From: Bin87 sp963663945
Lineage (GTDB): Bacteria > Chloroflexota > Dehalococcoidia > Lucifugimonadales > UBA3495
Length of the DNA stretch: 64,000 bases
Assembly: GCA_963663945.1 (NCBI GenBank)
Contig: OY760687.1
Location: forward strand, 3,596,001 to 3,660,000
Direction of reading: 5' to 3'
Part shown: positions 59,859 to 64,000 of the stretch, piece by piece
Layout of the letters: each line of letters opens with the position of its first letter
Position numbering within the stretch: position 1 is the first letter of the stretch
The notes under the pieces: generated by a model
What the model saw: the letters and a program-made list of their open reading frames with translations, nothing else
Databases searched by the model: none
Told to the model about the DNA's origin: nothing
Made by a program: the position numbers and the translations under genes

Positions 59859-59888
59859 TTGACAGTTGGCGGAGGGCAGGACTAGCAT
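59859..59888 (+). promoter_or_regulatory. Sigma-70 promoter of the ATPase/nuclease pair
   Basis: TTGACA (59859-59864), an 18-nt spacer and TAGCAT (59883-59888), 31 nt before the ATPase ATG. It sits back to back with the HEPN promoter. Confidence 0.6.
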
Positions 59889-59919
59889 CGAAAGAGGCCC
59901 GATACTACGAGGAAGCGCC

Positions 59920-60927
59920 ATGCCTGTTACGAAGATAAAACTGGAGAACTTCACCGCCTTCAAGGACCTGGAGGTCGAGTTTTCGCCCGGAATCAACGCG
60001 TTGGTTGGTGCGAACGGGACAGGGAAGACGCACCTGATGAAGGCTTGCTACGCGGCTTGCCTCTCATTTGGCATGACTCATGACTACTTGGAGAGGCTAA
60101 TTGGCTTGTTCCTTCCCTCGGGTCGTGATGGGAAGCGACTGTTGCACCAAAAAAGCGAAGGTGGAGGGGGCTTCATAGAAGTTGATTGGGGGTCATCGCG
60201 GTTGTCTATGGCCCTCACAGCACAAGGCCGCGAACGGTCAAAATCGATTACCGGCAATTGGCCATTCGGTGTGGAAGCGGCTTACATCCCTGCGAAGGAC
60301 ATGCTTGCGAACGCGCCCGGGTTTTTGTCGTTGCACACGGCCCGCCTAATCCACTTTGAAGACGCTTATAAGGACATCCTGCTCAAGGCGGACCTGCCAG
60401 CTTTGCGTGAGCCTGTTGACGATGCTCACCAGGGGATGCTCGAAATCTTGGAACAGGTGATTGGCGGCAAAGTGACACTACGAGGTGAGGAATTCTTCCT
60501 AAGTAGTGGAGAAACGGACATCGAGTTCACCCTACTGGCGGAAGGATGGCGTAAGCTGGGCTTACTGTGGTTGTTGATCGGTAATGGAATCCTACGAAAT
60601 GGCTCGGTGCTTTTTTGGGATGAGCCGGAGGCCAACCTTAACCCGAAGATGTTCAAGGTGGTGATCGAAGTGCTACTGCAGTTGCAGCGGGCGGGGGTGC
60701 AGGTTTTCTTCGCAACGCACGACTACGTGATCCTCAAGGAGCTTGACCTCCAGATGACGGAGGAGGACGCAGTGGCGTTCCACTCGCTGTACCGGGATGA
60801 GGATGGCGAGATCGCGTGTCATACCACGAACCACCATTTGGGCATCTCCCCCAACGCGATAGACGAGGCGTTCGATGACCTTTACGACCGGGAAATCGAG
60901 CGTAGCCTGGGAGGTCTCAACGGATGA
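59920..60927 (+). CDS. AAA/ABC-type ATPase (OLD/RecF-like)
   Basis: A 335-residue ATPase. Walker A G30-ANGTGK-T37 follows KLENFTAFKDLEVEFSPGINALVG, the RecF/OLD-type start. The signature-like LAEGWRKLGLLWLL precedes Walker B LFWDEPEANLNP (near 228-239) and the switch His in VFFATHDYVILKEL. There is no nuclease or TOPRIM domain of its own. It overlaps the next gene by ATGA. Such solitary ATPases with a small partner are typical of anti-phage modules. ATG 59920 has GAGGAAG upstream. Confidence 0.85.
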   Translation: MPVTKIKLENFTAFKDLEVEFSPGINALVGANGTGKTHLMKACYAACLSFGMTHDYLERLIGLFLPSGRDGKRLLHQKSEGGGGFIEVDWGSSRLSMALTAQGRERSKSITGNWPFGVEAAYIPAKDMLANAPGFLSLHTARLIHFEDAYKDILLKADLPALREPVDDAHQGMLEILEQVIGGKVTLRGEEFFLSSGETDIEFTLLAEGWRKLGLLWLLIGNGILRNGSVLFWDEPEANLNPKMFKVVIEVLLQLQRAGVQVFFATHDYVILKELDLQMTEEDAVAFHSLYRDEDGEIACHTTNHHLGISPNAIDEAFDDLYDREIERSLGGLNG

Positions 60928-61409
60928 CGGTCTTCACCGAGGGCGGTTTGCAGATCACCTTCAACAACGTGCTGGATGTGCGGAAGTTTGAAGACCATGG
61001 ACTGACAATCATGAAAGCCGTTGATTTTCTGGTTGAACTCCCTGACCGTTACCTTTTCATTGAATTCAAGGACCCCGAGGATTCCGGAGCATTTCCAGTC
61101 AACGCTGATCCGGTTCAAGCTTTCCGGCGCGGGGAGCTCGATCAAGATTTGAAGTACAAGTATCGCGACTCATTCCTATACGAATGGGCGACTGGTAAGA
61201 CGGACAAACCGTCATATTATTACGTGTTGGTAGCCCTAAGATGGCTGAGTACAGCCCATTTGACGCGGCGAACTGCAGCTTTGAAACAGGCCTTGCCGGT
61301 TGGAGTGCCCTCGGAGTGGCTGCGGTCGATCGTCAGCGATTGCGGGGTTTTCAACATCGCCTCTTGGAACCGGAACTTTCCTGATTACCCGGTGCGGCGT
61401 CTCCCATGA
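60924..61409 (+). CDS. PD-(D/E)XK nuclease-like partner of the ATPase
   Basis: A 161-residue protein coupled to the ATPase by a 4-nt overlap. KAVDFLVELPDRYLFIEFKDPED (residues 31-53) has the restriction-nuclease pattern D34...E47-x-K49. The rest (QDLKYKYRDSFLYEWATGKTDKPSYYYVLVALRW) is compatible with the same fold. I do not recognise it as a known defence protein. Role as effector nuclease is inferred from motif and coupling. Confidence 0.68.
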   Translation: MTVFTEGGLQITFNNVLDVRKFEDHGLTIMKAVDFLVELPDRYLFIEFKDPEDSGAFPVNADPVQAFRRGELDQDLKYKYRDSFLYEWATGKTDKPSYYYVLVALRWLSTAHLTRRTAALKQALPVGVPSEWLRSIVSDCGVFNIASWNRNFPDYPVRRLP

Positions 61410-61476
61410 CGTACGTTTGCCGCTTGTAGCGCGGTGGGTTATTCTGGCGGCAGCAACCGAACCAAGGAGTTGACTC

Positions 61477-62562
61477 ATGCAATTCGGCCTGTTCATGATG
61501 CCGCTGCATCCGCCGCACCGTTCCTACGCTGATTCCTACGACCGGGATCTTGACCTGCTGCAGGAGGCCGACCGGCTGGGGTTCCACGAGGCCTGGATCG
61601 GTGAGCACCTCACCGAGCGCTGGGAGAACGCGCCGTTCCCCGACCTGCTGATCGCCAAGGCTTCGGCGATGACGGAGAACATCCGGCTGGCCACGGGCGT
61701 CACGCTGCTTCCCATACACAACCCTATCGAGCTGGCGCACCGCATCGCCATGCTGGACCACCTGACGCGAGGGCGGCTGTACTGGGGCATCGGGCACCGG
61801 GCGATTCCCACCGACCTGCAACTGTTCGGCATGGACCCGAGCCAGGGCGACGACGTGCGACGGCGGGCGGCCGAGGTGCTGGACGTCGTGCTCAGCCTCT
61901 GGGCATCGGAGGGGCAGTTCTCGTATCACGGCGAGTTCTTCAACATTGATGCGCCGGAACTGGACCCGGTGCTGGAACGGGGGCTGCACATGAAGCCGCT
62001 GCAGCAGCCGCACCCGCCCATCGGCGTGGCCGCTACGTCCATCGGCAGCAGCAGCATCCGTGTCGCCGGACGCGAGGGCTACATCCCCATGAGCAGCAGC
62101 AACCTGGCTCCCCAGTACCTGGCGGACCACTGGACCACCGTGGAGGACGCCGCCGCCGAGGCCGGCCGGGAGGCCCATCGGTCCGACTGGCGCATCGGGC
62201 GTGACGTGTTCGTGGCGGAGACCAGCGAGGAGGCGCGCGAGCGGGCCCACGCGGTGCTGGGACGCAACTACCTGCAGCACCAGCTACCCAACCGGTTGGG
62301 GTCAGGGCTGATCCAGGCGACGAAGATTGACCCCAACATGAGCGACGACGACCTGACCGTCGACTACATGATGGAGAACATCTGGATCGTGGGCGATCCA
62401 GACGAATGCGCCCAGCGCATCCGGCAGCTCTACGACGAGGTCGGCGGGTTCGGACACCTGCTGTGCATCACGCAGGACCCGGACGACCACCAGTGGGAGA
62501 TGGACTGCCTGCGGCTGATCGCCGAGGAGGTGTCGCCCAGGGTGAGCGACTTGACGGGGTAG
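61477..62562 (+). CDS. LLM-class flavin-dependent oxidoreductase
   Basis: A 361-residue luciferase-like monooxygenase. MQFGLFMMPLHPP at the N-terminus, LGFHEAWIGEHLTERW, LATGVTLLPIHNPIELAHRIAMLDHLTRGRLYWGIG, and the later PPIGVAATSIGSSSIRVAGREGYIP are family landmarks. FMN or F420 is the cofactor and the substrate is unknown. A second, partial LLM gene lies at the window end. AAGGAG lies 8 nt before the ATG. Confidence 0.92.
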   Translation: MQFGLFMMPLHPPHRSYADSYDRDLDLLQEADRLGFHEAWIGEHLTERWENAPFPDLLIAKASAMTENIRLATGVTLLPIHNPIELAHRIAMLDHLTRGRLYWGIGHRAIPTDLQLFGMDPSQGDDVRRRAAEVLDVVLSLWASEGQFSYHGEFFNIDAPELDPVLERGLHMKPLQQPHPPIGVAATSIGSSSIRVAGREGYIPMSSSNLAPQYLADHWTTVEDAAAEAGREAHRSDWRIGRDVFVAETSEEARERAHAVLGRNYLQHQLPNRLGSGLIQATKIDPNMSDDDLTVDYMMENIWIVGDPDECAQRIRQLYDEVGGFGHLLCITQDPDDHQWEMDCLRLIAEEVSPRVSDLTG

Positions 62563-62602
62563 CCGGCGTGACGGCCTGATCCGCAACCGACGACAAAGAA
62601 TG

Positions 62603-62625
62603 GGGGCGACCAGAACGGTCGCCCC
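62603..62625 (+). terminator. 9-bp hairpin after the LLM gene
   Basis: GGGGCGACC / GGTCGCCCC with a 5-nt loop. The stem closely matches the one between rny and ymdB. Confidence 0.55.
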
Positions 62626-62636
62626 TATAGTCGGCG

Positions 62637-63530
62637 CTAGAGTGGCTGGGCCTCGTATACCGGATCATGGCTGCGGACTATGCTGACGCCCATCTGATCC
62701 GCGATGGCGTTGACGTCATCCGGCCATGGACTGTTGGTGACCACGAACGCTCGGGTGTTTACACCGAATACCTGGGCAATGATGGCGGCACGGCGCGCCG
62801 AGTTCTCCAGGTCATTGCGGTTGAACGTGATTGATACTTCGACGACTGCCCATCGACGTTCGCCGTCGGAGGCAAATGCGTCGTGCGCGATGATATCCAC
62901 ATTGCGACCGTCGAGGTATTCCTGGCGACTGATCGTTCCATCCTGGCGGACCTGAGCCAGTTGGCGATTTATTGGCTCCCGGTCAAGGGGTTGCGCGTAA
63001 CCGAAGTGGTTCGCCAGGAGTTCGTCTATCTTTTCTAAGCAACGTTTTTCGTAGGTTTCTCCCCTGAAGCGTCCCAAAGAACCCTCCATCCTACGTACAA
63101 CAGAATCAGCGCTTTCGTCGATGCGCGTGTTGGTCTCGTCGATACGAGTGTTCACCGCTCGAAACTGCTCGCGCGTTTCTTCCTTGAAGCTGCCGAGGTC
63201 CCCGCGGAGTTCGTCGACCTGTCCGGCGACACCGTCCACTCGATGGGTCAGTTCTTCAACTTGTCCGGCGACACCGTCCACTCGATGGGTCAGTTCTTCA
63301 ACTTGTCCGGCGACACCGTCCACTCGATGGGTCAGTTCTTCAACTTGTCCGGCGACGCCGTCCACCCGGCCGGACAGTTCCTGAACCTGCGCCGGTAGCG
63401 CCAGAAAGTCTTCCGTGAGCAGGGCGCGCAGCACCGGCTGACGGACCTCGGGGTGGGCCGTAATGAAGTCCAATATCTGCCGCAGCGGATGCTCCGGCGG
63501 GAGGTCGAGATCGAGGATTGGCGCGGTCAA
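62637..63530 (-). CDS. Coiled-coil protein with a C-terminal nuclease-like domain
   Basis: A 297-residue protein. Residues 1-48 include a short N-terminal domain (PPEHPLRQILDFITAHPEVRQPVLRALL), 50-150 are a heptad coiled coil with four 14-residue repeats (ELTHRVDGVAGQVE type), and 165-297 hold a restriction-like fold (NVDIIAHDAF...RRWAVVEVSITFNRNDLENSARRAAIIAQVF), with Asp and VEVS acidic positions. Such proteins are known as DUF3782-like in cyanobacteria and Chloroflexota. Role unknown. Confidence 0.72.
   Translation of the reverse strand: MTAPILDLDLPPEHPLRQILDFITAHPEVRQPVLRALLTEDFLALPAQVQELSGRVDGVAGQVEELTHRVDGVAGQVEELTHRVDGVAGQVEELTHRVDGVAGQVDELRGDLGSFKEETREQFRAVNTRIDETNTRIDESADSVVRRMEGSLGRFRGETYEKRCLEKIDELLANHFGYAQPLDREPINRQLAQVRQDGTISRQEYLDGRNVDIIAHDAFASDGERRWAVVEVSITFNRNDLENSARRAAIIAQVFGVNTRAFVVTNSPWPDDVNAIADQMGVSIVRSHDPVYEAQPL
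63220..63387 (-). repeat. 42-bp tandem repeat inside the coiled coil
   Basis: Three perfect 42-bp units (63220-63261, 63262-63303, 63304-63345) plus a diverged fourth (63346-63387) encode the 14-residue coiled-coil repeat. Perfect identity implies recent expansion. Confidence 0.85.
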
Positions 63531-63631
63531 TTGAGGTTACCCGTCTGCGGAGTGGCTCCCGGGAATGATGCCCCCGGGAGCGTAGATTCAGATTAGCACA
63601 CCATTCGCGGTTGCCAGCGGCCGCGGTCTAC

Positions 63632-64000
63632 CTACTTGAACGCCGGGAAGACGTGCTTGCCGAACATTTCGATGGATTCCATGACCTTGTCGTGGGCGAC
63701 GGTTTCGGTGGCCATGAGGAACTGCAGCTGGTCGACGCCGGTGGCCTCGTGGAGTTTGGCGGACCTGATGCAGCTGTCGGGGTCGCCGGCGACGATGACG
63801 CCGCGCTCGGCCAGGGTGTCGGCGTCGAACTCTTCCCAGATCTTCTGGGCCAGGGCGGTTCCGCCGGAGAGGTCGACACCGCCGTCCGCCGCCTCGCCAT
63901 TGCTGTCGGCGGAGTCCGGCGGCACGTCGACGTAGCGGGAGAAGTTCTGCTCCAGATGCTCGGGGATGCCGCCCCACTGGTCCAGCAGGCGGGCGTAGAC
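63632..64000 (-). CDS. LLM-class oxidoreductase, C-terminal part (cut by window edge)
   Basis: The last 122 residues of a gene that continues beyond position 64000. VYARLLDQWGGIPEHLEQNFSRYVDV leads into an acidic linker (PPDSADSNGEAADGG) and then LAERGVIVAGDPDSCIRSAKLHEATGVDQLQFLMATETVAHDKVMESIEMFGKHVFPAF. This is the closing region of luciferase-like monooxygenases. An internal ATG is not the true start. Confidence 0.82.
   Translation of the reverse strand, partial: VYARLLDQWGGIPEHLEQNFSRYVDVPPDSADSNGEAADGGVDLSGGTALAQKIWEEFDADTLAERGVIVAGDPDSCIRSAKLHEATGVDQLQFLMATETVAHDKVMESIEMFGKHVFPAFK

Noticed and set aside
63220..63387. Direct repeats resembling a CRISPR array
   Set aside because: Units are contiguous with no spacers and are in frame inside a coding sequence.

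Overview
The window is about 64 kb of GC-rich bacterial chromosome with no rRNA, tRNA, CRISPR array or intact insertion sequence that I can see. The gene content points to a Chloroflexota bacterium, perhaps a Dehalococcoidia/SAR202-like lineage. The supporting signs are an RNase Y/YmdB pair, MutS2, a VLRF1-type release-factor homologue, a DUF1461 (TIGR01906) membrane protein, an Fn3-like beta repeat, LLM flavin oxidoreductases, and many RelE, Uma2, HEPN and PaREP1-type accessory genes. This assignment is inference; no phylogenetic marker was compared.

Layout. 1-10.9 kb: a minus-strand RNA-turnover/lipid cluster (rny, ymdB, PHP phosphoesterase, plsY), an MFS transporter, an exported Fn3-like protein, a SWIM-finger protein and a minus operon SDR-folC-fabF. 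11-20 kb: RraA-like protein, cyclophilin lipoprotein, enoyl-CoA hydratase, hydroxyacid dehydrogenase, a DinB/tetrapyrrole-methylase fusion, a VLRF1 homologue, a DinJ/YafQ pair, mutS2 and a VOC protein. 20-27 kb: a repeat-rich stretch with GIY-YIG, MFS and hydrolase genes, yqhQ, and the ribosomal operon rplU-rpmA-rpmE. 27-34 kb: a low-GC orphan gene, an NCS2 permease with a cytosolic tail, SMP-30, and two tandem copies of a RelE-type toxin/antitoxin pair. 34-43 kb: a DUF1800-DUF1501-NHL set, fur, a VWA protein, and recF-sir2-mscS.

43-50 kb: a minus operon of two PaREP1-like genes and a GrdB/PrdB-family reductase that is open only if an in-frame UGA (43637-43635) is read as selenocysteine. A SECIS-like hairpin lies directly after that UGA. 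Also here are a zinc alcohol dehydrogenase, a small P-loop kinase-like gene, a third PaREP1 gene and an acyl-CoA synthetase. 50-59 kb: a divergent PEP-carboxykinase-like protein beside malate synthase, Uma2 proteins, a 5'-3' exonuclease, mazG and sppA. 59-64 kb: a HEPN RNase-like gene divergent from a coupled AAA ATPase/PD-(D/E)XK pair (possible defence module), two LLM oxidoreductases (one cut by the window edge) and a coiled-coil nuclease-like protein with a 42-bp tandem repeat.

Across the window the same extended -10 promoter (TGnTAnaAT/TGnTATACT) recurs. At fabF, mutS2 and both tandem toxins it sits 6-7 nt before the ATG, which predicts leaderless mRNAs. Gene ends often carry long perfect G/C hairpins without a T-run, and several short palindromic repeat families are scattered between genes.
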